From: Pelagibacterium montanilacus | GTDB lineage: Bacteria; Pseudomonadota; Alphaproteobacteria; Rhizobiales; Devosiaceae | Direction: 5' to 3' | Length of the DNA: 64,000 bases | Assembly: GCF_003992665.1 (NCBI RefSeq) | Contig: NZ_RZMX01000051.1 | Location: forward strand, 229,033 to 293,032 | Shown here: positions 1-8,263 of the stretch, in pieces | How the letters are laid out: every line of letters starts with the position of its first letter | How positions within the stretch are numbered: the first letter of the stretch is position 1 | The notes under the pieces: model-generated | Seen by the model: the letters and a program-made list of their open reading frames with translations, nothing else | The model's database searches: none | What the model was told of the DNA's origin: nothing | Program-made: the position numbers and the translations under genes

Positions 1-102
1 GCGGGCGATATCGGGTCACACCCGACCGAAATGTCTTGAATCCTGAGCCGGTCCGGACAAGAGTCCTCCCGGTTGCGCGTGGCTGGAAAGGCTGAAGACG
101 AT

Positions 103-501
103 ATGATCGGCATGGTCCTTGTGACCCATGGGCGGCTCGCGGAGGAATTCCAGCTGGCGCTCGAACACATTGTCGGGCCCCAGGAGGCCATTGCGGCGGT
201 CTCGATCGGCGCGGATGACGATATGGAGGCCCGGCGCAACGATATCATCGCCGCGGTCCGGGCGACCGACAGCGGTGCGGGGGTGGTGATCCTCACCGAC
301 ATGTTCGGGGGCACGCCGTCGAACCTTGCCATCTCGGTGATGGATCAGGGCGAGATCGAGGTGATCGCGGGGTTCAACCTGCCGCTTCTGGTCAAGCTGG
401 CCAGGATTCGCGGGGAGATCGACATGAAGGACGCCGTGCGGCTCGCTCAGGAGGCGGGACGCAAATACATCAACGTGGCCAACGACGTATTGGGGAAATG
501 A
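103..501 (+). CDS. PTS EIIA component, mannose (EIIA-Man) family
   Basis: This 132-residue protein is a stand-alone EIIA of the mannose family, a cytoplasmic phosphocarrier that accepts phosphate from HPr. The N-terminal LVTHG carries the expected active-site histidine at residue 9, and TDMFGGTPSN lies at residues 65-74, both characteristic of the family. The length fits a single IIA domain, with no IIB or IIC partner visible. The open frame extends upstream to a TTG, but homology begins at the ATG chosen here. Its stop overlaps the HPr start (ATGA), so the two are translationally coupled. In alphaproteobacteria this pair normally sits in a regulatory PTS that acts on carbon or nitrogen control rather than sugar transport. 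That role is inference from context. Confidence 0.9.
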   Translation: MIGMVLVTHGRLAEEFQLALEHIVGPQEAIAAVSIGADDDMEARRNDIIAAVRATDSGAGVVILTDMFGGTPSNLAISVMDQGEIEVIAGFNLPLLVKLARIRGEIDMKDAVRLAQEAGRKYINVANDVLGK

Positions 502-818
502 CGACACCTATTGCCGAACCGGGCCGCGCCATCTGCCAGCGGCTGACCATCTGCAACCGGCGGGGCCTGCACGCCCGCGCCTCGGCCCGGTTCGTGAGGA
601 CCGCGGACCATTTCGACGCCGAAGTCACCGTGAGCCGGGACGGCATGACGGTGGGGGGCACCTCGATCATGGGCCTGATGATGCTGGCCGCGGGGCCGGG
701 CTCGACCATTCTCGTGCGCGCCACGGGCCGGCAGGCCCGAGAAGCGGTCGAGGCGATCGCCGAGTTGGTCACCTGCGGGTTCGACGAGGACAGTGAGGGG
801 CTCGATCCCGCCCACTGA
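498..818 (+). CDS. HPr phosphocarrier protein
   Basis: This 106-residue HPr shuttles phosphate from enzyme I to EIIA proteins in the cytoplasm. The active-site histidine is His25 in the RRGLHARAS motif. The regulatory serine region is recognisable at residues 55-62 (TSIMGLMM, Ser56), the residue modified by HPr kinase in organisms with HprK. The start ATG overlaps the stop of the upstream EIIA gene by four bases. It has a short N-terminal extension and an acidic C-terminal tail relative to the classic length of about 88 residues. No enzyme I or permease gene follows, consistent with a regulatory PTS branch. The next gene, ahcY, has its own control region, so HPr is probably the last gene of its transcript. 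Confidence 0.92.
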   Translation: MTTPIAEPGRAICQRLTICNRRGLHARASARFVRTADHFDAEVTVSRDGMTVGGTSIMGLMMLAAGPGSTILVRATGRQAREAVEAIAELVTCGFDEDSEGLDPAH

Positions 819-858
819 GCGGCCGGACGTCCCCCTCTCCTTTCTCCCGCTCGGGACA

Positions 859-880
859 GATATAAAACTTTCTTTATATC
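859..880. promoter_or_regulatory. Palindromic operator upstream of ahcY (SahR-like candidate)
   Basis: A perfect inverted repeat with 8-bp arms (GATATAAA and TTTATATC, 6-bp spacer) lies about 77 bases upstream of the ahcY start, in an otherwise GC-rich gap. AT-rich palindromes of this kind are known targets of ArsR-family SahR-type regulators of methionine-cycle genes in Proteobacteria. Assignment to that regulator is inference; no regulator gene is in the window. Confidence 0.55.
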
Positions 881-956
881 CCGTGTTGTGCGCCGGGCGC
901 GGCCTGCGTATAACCATGGCCAATCCAGACCGACACCATGCCAAGGAGCACCGGCC

Positions 957-2360
957 ATGACCGCGGCGTTCACCGATTATGCAGTCAAGGATATCGCGCT
1001 TGCCGATTACGGGCGCAAGGAAATCGAGATGGCCGAGATCGAGATGCCCGGCCTGATGGCGATCCGCGCCGAATATGCCGCCGCCCAGCCGCTCAAGGGC
1101 GCCCGCATCGCCGGTTCGCTGCACATGACCATCCAGACCGCCGTTCTGATCGAAACCCTCGCCGCGCTGGGCGCGGATGTGCGCTGGGTGAGCTGCAACA
1201 TCTTTTCGACCCAGGACCATGCCGCCGCGGCCATCGCCGCCGCGGGCATTCCGGTTTTCGCGCACAAGGGCGAGAGCCTTGAGGAATACTGGGCCTATAC
1301 CGACCGCATGATGGAATGGGGCGACGGGGGCACGCCCAACATGATCCTCGACGATGGCGGGGACGCCACCATGCTGGTGCTCACGGGCGCCAAGGCCGAG
1401 ACCGACCCCAGCGTGCTCGACAAGCCCGGCAGCGAGGAGGAGGAAATCCTTTTCGCCACCATCAAAAAGCGCCTCGCCACCCACCCGGATTTCTACTCGA
1501 AGATCCGCGCGGCGATCCGGGGCGTCTCTGAAGAGACCACGACGGGCGTGATGCGCCTCTACCAGCTTCAGGAGCGCGGCGAGCTGCCCTTCCCGGCGAT
1601 CAACGTCAATGACAGCGTCACCAAGAGCAAGTTCGACAACAAATATGGCTGCCGGGAGAGCCTCGTGGACGCGATCCGGCGCGGCACCGACGTGATGATG
1701 GCCGGCAAGGTCGCCATCGTCTGCGGATATGGCGACGTGGGCAAGGGATCGGCCGAATCCCTGCGCGGCGCCGGCGCGCGGGTTCTGGTGACCGAGATCG
1801 ATCCGATCTGTGCGCTGCAGGCGGCGATGGACGGGTTTGAGGTGGTGACGCTCGAGGACGACATCGAGCGCGCCGATATCGTGGTGACCTGCACGGGCAA
1901 CCGCGACATCCTCACCGTCGACCACATGCGCCGGGTCAAGAACATGGCCATCGTGTGCAATATCGGGCACTTCGACAACGAGATCCAGGTGGCCGGGCTG
2001 CGCAATTTCCGCTGGACCAACGTCAAGCCGCAGGTCGACCTCGTCGAATTCCCCGACGGCAAGAAGATGATCCTTCTTTCCGAGGGCCGTCTGGTCAATC
2101 TGGGCAACGCCACGGGCCACCCGTCCTTTGTGATGAGCGCCTCGTTCGCCAACCAGACCCTCGCCCAGATCGAGCTCTGGACCAAGGCCGACCAGTACGA
2201 CAACCAGGTCTATGTGCTGCCCAAGCATCTGGACGAAAAGGTCGCCGCGCTGCATCTGGAAAAACTGGGCGCCAAGCTGACCAAGCTCTCCAAGGGCCAG
2301 GCCGACTATATCGGCGTGCCCCAGAACGGCCCCTTCAAGCCCGACCACTACCGGTACTGA
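957..2360 (+). CDS. ahcY: Adenosylhomocysteinase (S-adenosyl-L-homocysteine hydrolase)
   Basis: The 467-residue cytoplasmic enzyme reversibly hydrolyses S-adenosylhomocysteine to adenosine and homocysteine using tightly bound NAD, relieving product inhibition of methyltransferases. The NAD-binding glycine motif GYGDVGKG lies near residue 256, preceded by the conserved [13 protein letters not shown] substrate-domain segment. The C-terminus ends KPDHYRY as is usual for the family. The ATG chosen has an AAGGAG-type ribosome site 8-15 bases upstream; an in-frame upstream extension to base 888 has no homology. The gene sits between an AT-rich palindromic operator and a strong terminator, so it is probably transcribed alone. 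Length and motifs are complete. Confidence 0.97.
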   Translation: MTAAFTDYAVKDIALADYGRKEIEMAEIEMPGLMAIRAEYAAAQPLKGARIAGSLHMTIQTAVLIETLAALGADVRWVSCNIFSTQDHAAAAIAAAGIPVFAHKGESLEEYWAYTDRMMEWGDGGTPNMILDDGGDATMLVLTGAKAETDPSVLDKPGSEEEEILFATIKKRLATHPDFYSKIRAAIRGVSEETTTGVMRLYQLQERGELPFPAINVNDSVTKSKFDNKYGCRESLVDAIRRGTDVMMAGKVAIVCGYGDVGKGSAESLRGAGARVLVTEIDPICALQAAMDGFEVVTLEDDIERADIVVTCTGNRDILTVDHMRRVKNMAIVCNIGHFDNEIQVAGLRNFRWTNVKPQVDLVEFPDGKKMILLSEGRLVNLGNATGHPSFVMSASFANQTLAQIELWTKADQYDNQVYVLPKHLDEKVAALHLEKLGAKLTKLSKGQADYIGVPQNGPFKPDHYRY

Positions 2361-2397
2361 CCGTCCGCCCCGGAAGGGGCGAGGGCACCGAGAACGA

Positions 2398-2429
2398 GAA
2401 AAACCGCCGGCACCCCCGGCGGTTTTTTG
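2398..2429 (+). terminator. Rho-independent terminator after ahcY
   Basis: A 10-bp perfect stem (AAACCGCCGG and its complement, loop CACCC) at 2401-2425 is followed by a run of six T at 2423-2428, about 40 bases after the ahcY stop. Confidence 0.9.
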
Positions 2430-2521
2430 TTGCTTGGGTTGGGTTTTTGGGGTTGGCGACCCTGTGGCGGGCATAGCCGGGTCGTCGTTCGCAGGTGCAC
2501 ATCCCTGCGCCGAAGCCGCTC

Positions 2522-2926
2522 TTACCCGAGGCGCTTGAGAGTCTCGGGGTCTTCCTTCCCGTCGAAGAAAATGTCGAGCGCTTGCGCAAAGACCGGCGCG
2601 TCTGGCGCCGCGCGGGCAAACAGTGTCATCGACGAGCGAAACTTCAGATCATCGGGATGCCCGAAGATGGACTGGGCCGATCTCTCGGCATGGCCGAGAA
2701 CGGCTTGCGTGCAGGCAATAAGCCGGGCCCCGAGAACGGGATGCGCCAGATAGGCCCGCGCCTCGACCGAAGACCTGAGCGCATAGCGTTGGCTCATGGC
2801 GCTCACACCCAACCCGGCGATCTGCGGGAAGATGAACCACATCCAATGGCTGCGCTTCTCGCCGGCACAGAGTTCGGCGAAGGCGATTTCGTAGATGGAT
2901 TCTTGGGCGGTGAGGAAGTGGTCCAT
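2522..2926 (-). CDS. DUF1810 family protein
   Basis: This 134-residue protein belongs to the DUF1810 family, small soluble proteins without an established biochemical role. Family signatures include the N-terminal MDHFLTAQ, the block KRSHWMWFIFPQ with the conserved tryptophans, and RYALRSSVEARAYL followed by HPVLGARL. The length is typical. An upstream in-frame extension to 2977 runs into AT-rich non-coding sequence and lacks homology, so the internal ATG was taken. It lies downstream of the AT-rich DUF1508 gene on the same strand, but its own base composition matches the host chromosome. Function unknown. Confidence 0.85.
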   Translation of the reverse strand: MDHFLTAQESIYEIAFAELCAGEKRSHWMWFIFPQIAGLGVSAMSQRYALRSSVEARAYLAHPVLGARLIACTQAVLGHAERSAQSIFGHPDDLKFRSSMTLFARAAPDAPVFAQALDIFFDGKEDPETLKRLG

Positions 2927-3129
2927 AGTCGTCAAAACTCTACGGAAAATAATACCGCACAAAAGCACACATTGCATCGTCCGAATCGGGCCAGCATCCT
3001 AAGAAGAAAAATGTTGGACGCGCCTGGTGTGCGTTCCATCCACCATCTTTGGAAATTCTTGCCTCTATCATACGCGGATTATTCTCTTCTATTAACGAGA
3101 CTTCGCAAAGACATTATGAACAAACTCAA

Positions 3130-3975
3130 CTATCGAATTTTCTTTATCGCCTCTAGTATGTCTCCTCCTTCGAGCACGGCTACGGCGATTGCTGCTGCTG
3201 CCGGCCCAGGCACTCCGCAGGCTGCCAAGAAACTACAGGCTAATCCAATTATCGCTATCCTTTTTAACTTGTGCAGAGCAGCAGCATGTTTTTGCAGCCA
3301 GTTTTCAACGGTCTGTGAAAGCTTTCGAATGGTCCCAAGCGCCTGTTCTTTTTCGCTGGCTGAAGACTCGATCAGTTCTACTCTCAGTTCCTTCCGAACG
3401 GTTTTTAGATCACCGCGCAACTCGGTCAGAAATGCTCGAAATGCATAATGCTCATCCAGCTGCTCAGGTTCATTTGGAATGGCTTCTTGCATCTCATCGA
3501 TTACATCGGCAATTGCTACATCGATTGATGCTGCCCAAGATTGAAGAAGGTCGGCATTTCTCGACAGCTGTCGCACCAAATTATCGCGGTTCTGATTTTC
3601 ATCAGTGTCTGCTTCTTCGAGCGGAGCGTTTTGCGCAAACGTTTTGAATACATCAACGCAGCTTTCCGCGCCGCGTTTGTCCGTAAATGATTTAGATTTT
3701 AGCAAAAGTTCGTTGTTGGCGGCGTACATAGAGAAATAGAAGTGATTGTCACTAGCGGAAAACACCCTAAAATGGCCTGATGTACTCCTATCTTTTTTCA
3801 TGAGGGCTTGATCGGTGGTTCTGGAGAGCCCTTTTCTAACCGCATTAACTAGACTTTCCGCAGTTTCCCTCTCCATATAGCTTTCGGAGGACATGAGGAT
3901 TTCGTCGTCGCGCAAGAACTGGACCCTGATCCCGCCATTGTCGCCCTCAACAAACTTGAACCTATATCGATACAT
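3130..3975 (-). CDS. Double-DUF1508 (YegP-like) protein with C-terminal membrane anchor
   Basis: The 281-residue protein contains two DUF1508/YegP-like beta modules, at about residues 1-50 (with LRDDEILMSSESY) and 68-115 (with ANNELLLKSKSF). A charged helical middle follows (about 125-235). The C-terminus is strongly hydrophobic (about 239-268) and contains GVPGPAAAAIAVAV, probably a membrane anchor. YegP domains are small folds of unknown function; this fusion to a membrane tail is not one I recognise. It starts 10 bases after the polA stop on the same strand with an AGGGGG ribosome site inside the end of polA, so it may be co-transcribed with polA. Its base composition is far more AT-rich than its neighbours (26 G+C in the 60 bases at 3721-3780), suggesting recent acquisition. 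No function can be assigned. Confidence 0.75.
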   Translation of the reverse strand: MYRYRFKFVEGDNGGIRVQFLRDDEILMSSESYMERETAESLVNAVRKGLSRTTDQALMKKDRSTSGHFRVFSASDNHFYFSMYAANNELLLKSKSFTDKRGAESCVDVFKTFAQNAPLEEADTDENQNRDNLVRQLSRNADLLQSWAASIDVAIADVIDEMQEAIPNEPEQLDEHYAFRAFLTELRGDLKTVRKELRVELIESSASEKEQALGTIRKLSQTVENWLQKHAAALHKLKRIAIIGLACSFLAACGVPGPAAAAIAVAVLEGGDILEAIKKIR

Positions 3976-3985
3976 GCCCTGCCCC

Positions 3986-6856
3986 CTAATGTGCCGCTCC
4001 CCAGTTCTGTGCGGCTTTTGCATCCACCTGCAACGGCACTGATAGTCGCAACGTTGGTTCGGCGGCGGCTTCCATGACGCGGCGGATGAGCGGGATGGCG
4101 CTTTCGGCCTTGTCCTCGGGCGCCTCGAAGATCAGTTCGTCATGGACCTGCAAGAGCATGTCCGCCTCGATCTTTTCCGATGAAAGCACCTCTTCCATGC
4201 GGATCATCGCCCGGCGGATGATATCGGCGGCCGAGCCCTGAATGGGCGCGTTGATCGAGGCGCGCTCGATGAAGGCCCGCTCGGACGGGTTCTTGGTGTT
4301 GGCGTTCTCGAAGGGAATGCGGCGCCCGAAAATGGTCGAGACATAGCCCTGCGCCTTCACCCGCCGGCGCTGCTCGTCCATATAGTCCTGGATGCCGGGA
4401 AAGCGGGCGAAATAGGTCTTGATGTAGTCCCCCGCCTCGCTGCGCGAGATGCCGAGCTGGTTGGCCAGCCCGAAGGCTGATATCCCGTAGATGATGCCGA
4501 AATTGATCGCCTTGGCCCGGCGCCGGATCATGGGGTCCATGCCATCGATGGGCACGCCGAACATTTCGGACGCGGTCATGGCGTGAATGTCCAGCCCCTC
4601 CTCGAACGCGTCTTTCAAGGTCCCGATATCGGCGATGTGGGCGAGCACGCGCAATTCGATCTGGGAATAGTCCGCAGAAATCAGCAGATGGCCCGGCGCG
4701 GCGACGAAAGCCGTGCGGATCTTGCGCCCGTCCTCGGTGCGGATGGGAATGTTCTGCAGGTTCGGTTCGGTGGACGAGAGACGGCCCGTGGCCACCGCCG
4801 CCTGATGGTATGAGGTGTGCACCCTTCCGGTGCGGGCGTTGATATAGCCGGGCAGCGCATCGGTATAGGTGGATTTGAGCTTGGTCACCCCGCGCCAGTC
4901 CAAAAGCGTCTGGGCCAGCGGCACGCCCTGGGCGGCGAGATCGTCGAGCACCGAGGCGCCCGTGGCCCAGGCGCCGGTCTTGGTCTTCTTGCCGCCTTCG
5001 AGCCCCATCCTGCCAAAGAGGATATCGCCCAGCTGCTTGGGCGAGCCCAGATTGAAGGTCTCGCCGGCCTGCTCGTGGGCGCTCGCCTCGAGCGCGGCGG
5101 CGCGCTGGGCGAAATCGCCCGAAAGCCGGGAGAGGATCTGCCGGTCGACCGACACCCCGCGCGCCTCCATGCGCGCGAGCACCGGGGCCAGCGGGCGGTC
5201 GAGCGTCTCATAGACCGTGGTGGCGCCATGTGCGGCCAGCCGGGGCTTGAGCACGTGCCACAGCCGCAGCGTGATGTCGGCATCCTCGGCGGCGTATTTC
5301 GCGGCGGTCTCGATGTCGATCTGGTTGAAGGTCTTTTGCGCCTTGCCGGTGCCCGCGATGTCGGTGAACTTGATACAGGTGTGGGACAGATAGCGCTCGG
5401 CCAGCGCGTCCATGCCGTTGTTGCGCGCCCCGTCGAGCGCGTAGCTGATGAGCATGGTGTCGTCGATGGGCGAGAGATCTACCTCGTAGCGCTTCAAGAT
5501 CCCGATATCGTATTTCAGGTTCTGCCCGATCTTGAGGATCGAGGGATCCTCGAGCGCCGGCTTGAGGATCGCGAGCGCGGGGTCCATAGGCATCTGGCCT
5601 TCTGTGAGGCCCGAGCCGAACATGTCCTCGCCATCGGTATGCCCGAGCGGGATATAGCAGGCCAGCCCAGGCTCGGTCGAAAGGCAGATGCCCACGAGAT
5701 CGGCCTGCTGGTTGTCGAGCCCGGTGGTCTCGGTGTCCACCGCCACATGGCCCATGGCGTAGATGCGCGCCACCCACGCCTCGAGCGCTGCGGCGTCGCG
5801 CACGATCTCATAGTCCTCGTGCCGGCAAGGGATGGCGGCGATCCGCGCCAGCTCGGCCTCCGCATGGGCCTCGGGCCCGTGATCGGTCACATGGGCGCCG
5901 CCGGTATCGGCGGATATCCCCGACTGGCCGGTGCCCGCATCGGGATCGGCGGCAAGTCCGGTGTCGGGGGTGAAGTCGTCGGGGTCCGCATCGAGCAGGG
6001 CCGCGACGCGCCGGGTAAAGGAGGTGAACTCCATGGCCTTGAGGAAAGGCAGCAGCACCTTGGGGTCGAGCGGCTGGCGGGCGAGATCGGCCAGGGGCAA
6101 CTCCACCGGCACGTCGATCTTGAGCCGCACCAGCTCGCGCGAGATGCGCGCCAGCTCGGCGTGGTCGATGAGGTTTTCCCGGCGCTTTTGCTGCCTGATC
6201 TCGGTGGCGCGCGAGAGCAGCGTATCGAGGTCGCCATATTCGTTGATGAGCAAGGCTGCGGTCTTGACCCCGATGCCGGGCACGCCGGGGACATTGTCCA
6301 CGGCGTCCCCGCACAGCGACTGCACGTCCACGACCTTTTCGGGCCCCACCCCGAACTTCTCGACCACTTCGTCGGGGCCGATCCACTTGGCCTTGAGCGT
6401 GTCGAGCATGCGCACATTGGGCCCGATCAGCTGCATCAGATCCTTATCGGACGAAACGATCGTCACCTTACCCCCCTCCTTGACGGCGTGGGTGGCGTAG
6501 GTGGCGATGATGTCGTCGGCCTCGAACCCTTCCTGCTCGATGGCGAGGATGGAAAAGGCGCGGGTCGCGTCCCGGGTCAGGGGAAACTGGGGCACCAGAT
6601 CCTCGGGCGCATCGGGGCGGTGGCCCTTGTAGTCGGGGTAGAGATCGTTGCGGAAGCTTTTCCCCGAATAGTCGAAGATCACCGCCATATGGGTGGGGGC
6701 TTCCCCGTTCTTGAGGTCCTCGTGCAGCTTGTAGAGCATGTTGCAAAAGCCCGAGACCGCGCCGACGGGCAGCCCGTCGGACTTGCGCGTGAGCGGGGGC
6801 AGCGCATGATAGGCGCGGAAGATGAAGGTCGAGCCGTCGACGAGGACCAGATGCAT
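3986..6856 (-). CDS. polA: DNA polymerase I
   Basis: This 956-residue enzyme performs gap filling, primer removal and repair synthesis. The N-terminus is the 5'-3' nuclease (LVDGSTFIFRAYHALP). The central 3'-5' exonuclease domain keeps the catalytic DTET motif near residue 373, so proofreading should be active. The polymerase domain has motif A (DYSQIELR, near 728), motif B (RRRAKAINFGIIYG, near 779) and motif C (VHDELIF, near 902). The start is the ATG before HLVLVDGS; an upstream in-frame extension lacks homology. An acidic linker at about residues 310-350 joins the nuclease and exonuclease domains. It is divergent from the receiver-like gene at 7049 and is followed after 10 bases by the DUF1508 gene. 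Confidence 0.97.
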   Translation of the reverse strand: MHLVLVDGSTFIFRAYHALPPLTRKSDGLPVGAVSGFCNMLYKLHEDLKNGEAPTHMAVIFDYSGKSFRNDLYPDYKGHRPDAPEDLVPQFPLTRDATRAFSILAIEQEGFEADDIIATYATHAVKEGGKVTIVSSDKDLMQLIGPNVRMLDTLKAKWIGPDEVVEKFGVGPEKVVDVQSLCGDAVDNVPGVPGIGVKTAALLINEYGDLDTLLSRATEIRQQKRRENLIDHAELARISRELVRLKIDVPVELPLADLARQPLDPKVLLPFLKAMEFTSFTRRVAALLDADPDDFTPDTGLAADPDAGTGQSGISADTGGAHVTDHGPEAHAEAELARIAAIPCRHEDYEIVRDAAALEAWVARIYAMGHVAVDTETTGLDNQQADLVGICLSTEPGLACYIPLGHTDGEDMFGSGLTEGQMPMDPALAILKPALEDPSILKIGQNLKYDIGILKRYEVDLSPIDDTMLISYALDGARNNGMDALAERYLSHTCIKFTDIAGTGKAQKTFNQIDIETAAKYAAEDADITLRLWHVLKPRLAAHGATTVYETLDRPLAPVLARMEARGVSVDRQILSRLSGDFAQRAAALEASAHEQAGETFNLGSPKQLGDILFGRMGLEGGKKTKTGAWATGASVLDDLAAQGVPLAQTLLDWRGVTKLKSTYTDALPGYINARTGRVHTSYHQAAVATGRLSSTEPNLQNIPIRTEDGRKIRTAFVAAPGHLLISADYSQIELRVLAHIADIGTLKDAFEEGLDIHAMTASEMFGVPIDGMDPMIRRRAKAINFGIIYGISAFGLANQLGISRSEAGDYIKTYFARFPGIQDYMDEQRRRVKAQGYVSTIFGRRIPFENANTKNPSERAFIERASINAPIQGSAADIIRRAMIRMEEVLSSEKIEADMLLQVHDELIFEAPEDKAESAIPLIRRVMEAAAEPTLRLSVPLQVDAKAAQNWGAAH

Positions 6857-7048
6857 GGCGGTGTTTTCGCTTTTCCCGGCACGCCTTGAATCGCGCCGCT
6901 TCTCTTGATCGTTGGCGCACATTGGCGCGGTTGGGGCCCCGGGGCAAGGGCCGGGCCGGCCAGTGAGAAAATGGTAACCGCAGGGCACTAGGGTGGACCG
7001 GGAACGGTTCGGTGGCAGGCGCCACAGCGACAGGGCCGGGGGGAAACA

Positions 7049-7618
7049 ATGCTCGATGACTGCGGCGCGCTGCTTTTTGCTTCAGACGCCAAATGGATCG
7101 CAAAAACCACCGCGCTGTGCGAGACGCTGGGCTTCGGTGAGACCGCTCCGTTTGATGGAATCGAGGATCTGGGCCGCCGGGCGCGCCGGCGGGCGATCAC
7201 TTATATCCTTGCGGACTACCGGATCGACGCCGATCTTCTGGCCCATACGGTCCGGATCATACGCCATCACGACGCCGATCCAGTGCGGTTCGCACCCATG
7301 CTGGCCTTCACCAAGGGACTGGACGCCGAAATCTACGGCAAATATATCCGCATGGGATTCGATGACATCATCGCCTTCCCGCAGACCATGGCCCGGGTCG
7401 CCCGCAGGCTGCGCGCCCAGCTCGATACCCCCATCGACTATTTCCAGGCCGGCCCCTATTTCGGGCCCGACCGGCGGCGCCTGCTCGAGGAAGAGCCCGA
7501 AGACGATCGCGAACCCGGCGAAGGCTTCACCCGGCTTGTCATCACCCGGGATGCACGCAAAGGCATCGAAATCGTAGAGACGCACGATCATCAGGCCGCC
7601 GAGCGACGCGCGGGCTAG
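7049..7618 (+). CDS. Receiver-like (CheY-fold) protein with GPDRRR tail motif
   Basis: The 189-residue protein looks like a single CheY-type receiver domain plus a basic/acidic tail. LLFASDAKW near the start and YILADYRID near residue 55 resemble the strand ends of receivers. The segment FDDIIAFPQ sits where the invariant lysine-proline normally occurs, but the lysine is absent. The motif YFGPDRRR after the domain is common in alphaproteobacterial single-domain response regulators. It may therefore be a pseudo-receiver that binds a partner without standard phosphorylation; this is inference. It diverges from polA across a 192-base gap. No histidine kinase is adjacent. The start ATG follows a G-rich ribosome site. 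Confidence 0.6.
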   Translation: MLDDCGALLFASDAKWIAKTTALCETLGFGETAPFDGIEDLGRRARRRAITYILADYRIDADLLAHTVRIIRHHDADPVRFAPMLAFTKGLDAEIYGKYIRMGFDDIIAFPQTMARVARRLRAQLDTPIDYFQAGPYFGPDRRRLLEEEPEDDREPGEGFTRLVITRDARKGIEIVETHDHQAAERRAG

Positions 7619-7628
7619 CGAAGGCCTT

Positions 7629-8168
7629 TCAGGCCCGGCGGTCCTCAGGCGGCAGAACGCCCATGATCAGCGCCCAGTAGGTGCCATAGGTGTTGGTGAC
7701 CGTCGATGGACCGCGCCTCACGGCAAGCCCGAACTGGCGGTAATCGGGATTGACCATCACCCGATGGTGGGCAGGAGAGTTCATCCACCCTTCGATGACC
7801 GAGGTCAGGGTCGGCGGGCCGCCGGCGAGATTTTCGCCCGCCCCGCCCCAGAAATCGACGCGCCGCAGCCGGGTCGAAAACCCTTCTCCGGGCTCGGAGG
7901 TGTGCGCCACCCGCGTGGTGCGCGCCATGATGGCGGCCTGTTCTTCGGCCAAATCCTGAAGCACCCGGTTGTGGACCAGTTCGGGCAGCCCCTCCCGGCG
8001 TCGCATGGCGTTGAGCGCGGCCCGGGCGTCCGACACCGCCACCGCGGAGACGGGATCGGTCCTCTCGGTGGTCGTGATCACGGGGAGCGACGCGCAGGCG
8101 GACAGGCTTGCGCCGAGCCCGGCAAGGGCCAATCCGGACAAGATCTGGCGGCGGTTCAGTGTTTCCAT
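7629..8168 (-). CDS. CAP-domain (SCP/PR1-like) lipoprotein
   Basis: The 179-residue protein has a twin-arginine-like N-terminus (NRRQILSG) with a lipobox LSAC whose cysteine is residue 25, so it is probably an exported lipoprotein. The remainder is a CAP/SCP domain, including GAGENLAGG and WMNSPAHHRVMVNPDY followed by FGLAV, with conserved histidines of the CAP cavity. Bacterial CAP proteins are secreted or envelope proteins, mostly of unknown role. It converges with the receiver-like gene, whose stop lies 10 bases away. Full length for a single CAP domain. Confidence 0.85.
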   Translation of the reverse strand: METLNRRQILSGLALAGLGASLSACASLPVITTTERTDPVSAVAVSDARAALNAMRRREGLPELVHNRVLQDLAEEQAAIMARTTRVAHTSEPGEGFSTRLRRVDFWGGAGENLAGGPPTLTSVIEGWMNSPAHHRVMVNPDYRQFGLAVRRGPSTVTNTYGTYWALIMGVLPPEDRRA

Positions 8169-8207
8169 GGGGAAGAGTCTATGGAGATTTTCAGCCCGGT
8201 TGGCCAG

Positions 8208-8234
8208 AAAAAAAGCGGCCCGGTCCGGGGCCGC
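8208..8234 (-). terminator. Rho-independent terminator of the PhnA-like membrane unit
   Basis: Read on the minus strand, a 7-bp GC stem (8228-8234 with 8215-8221, 6-base loop) is followed by seven T (8214-8208). It lies about 30 bases past the stop of the gene ending at 8264. Confidence 0.85.
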
Positions 8235-8263
8235 CTCTTTGCGAATTCGCCTGGATCAAGCGG

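Noticed and set aside
1..39. Possible 3' end of an upstream gene (hprK expected)
   Set aside because: An open frame ends with TGA at 37-39, but 12 residues are too few to identify.
819..956. SAH or SAM riboswitch before ahcY
   Set aside because: The gap is short and shows a DNA-type palindrome but no recognisable riboswitch core.
447..2474. Long open frame antisense to ahcY
   Set aside because: It mirrors the codon bias of ahcY in high-GC DNA and shows no domain; the sense gene is unambiguous.
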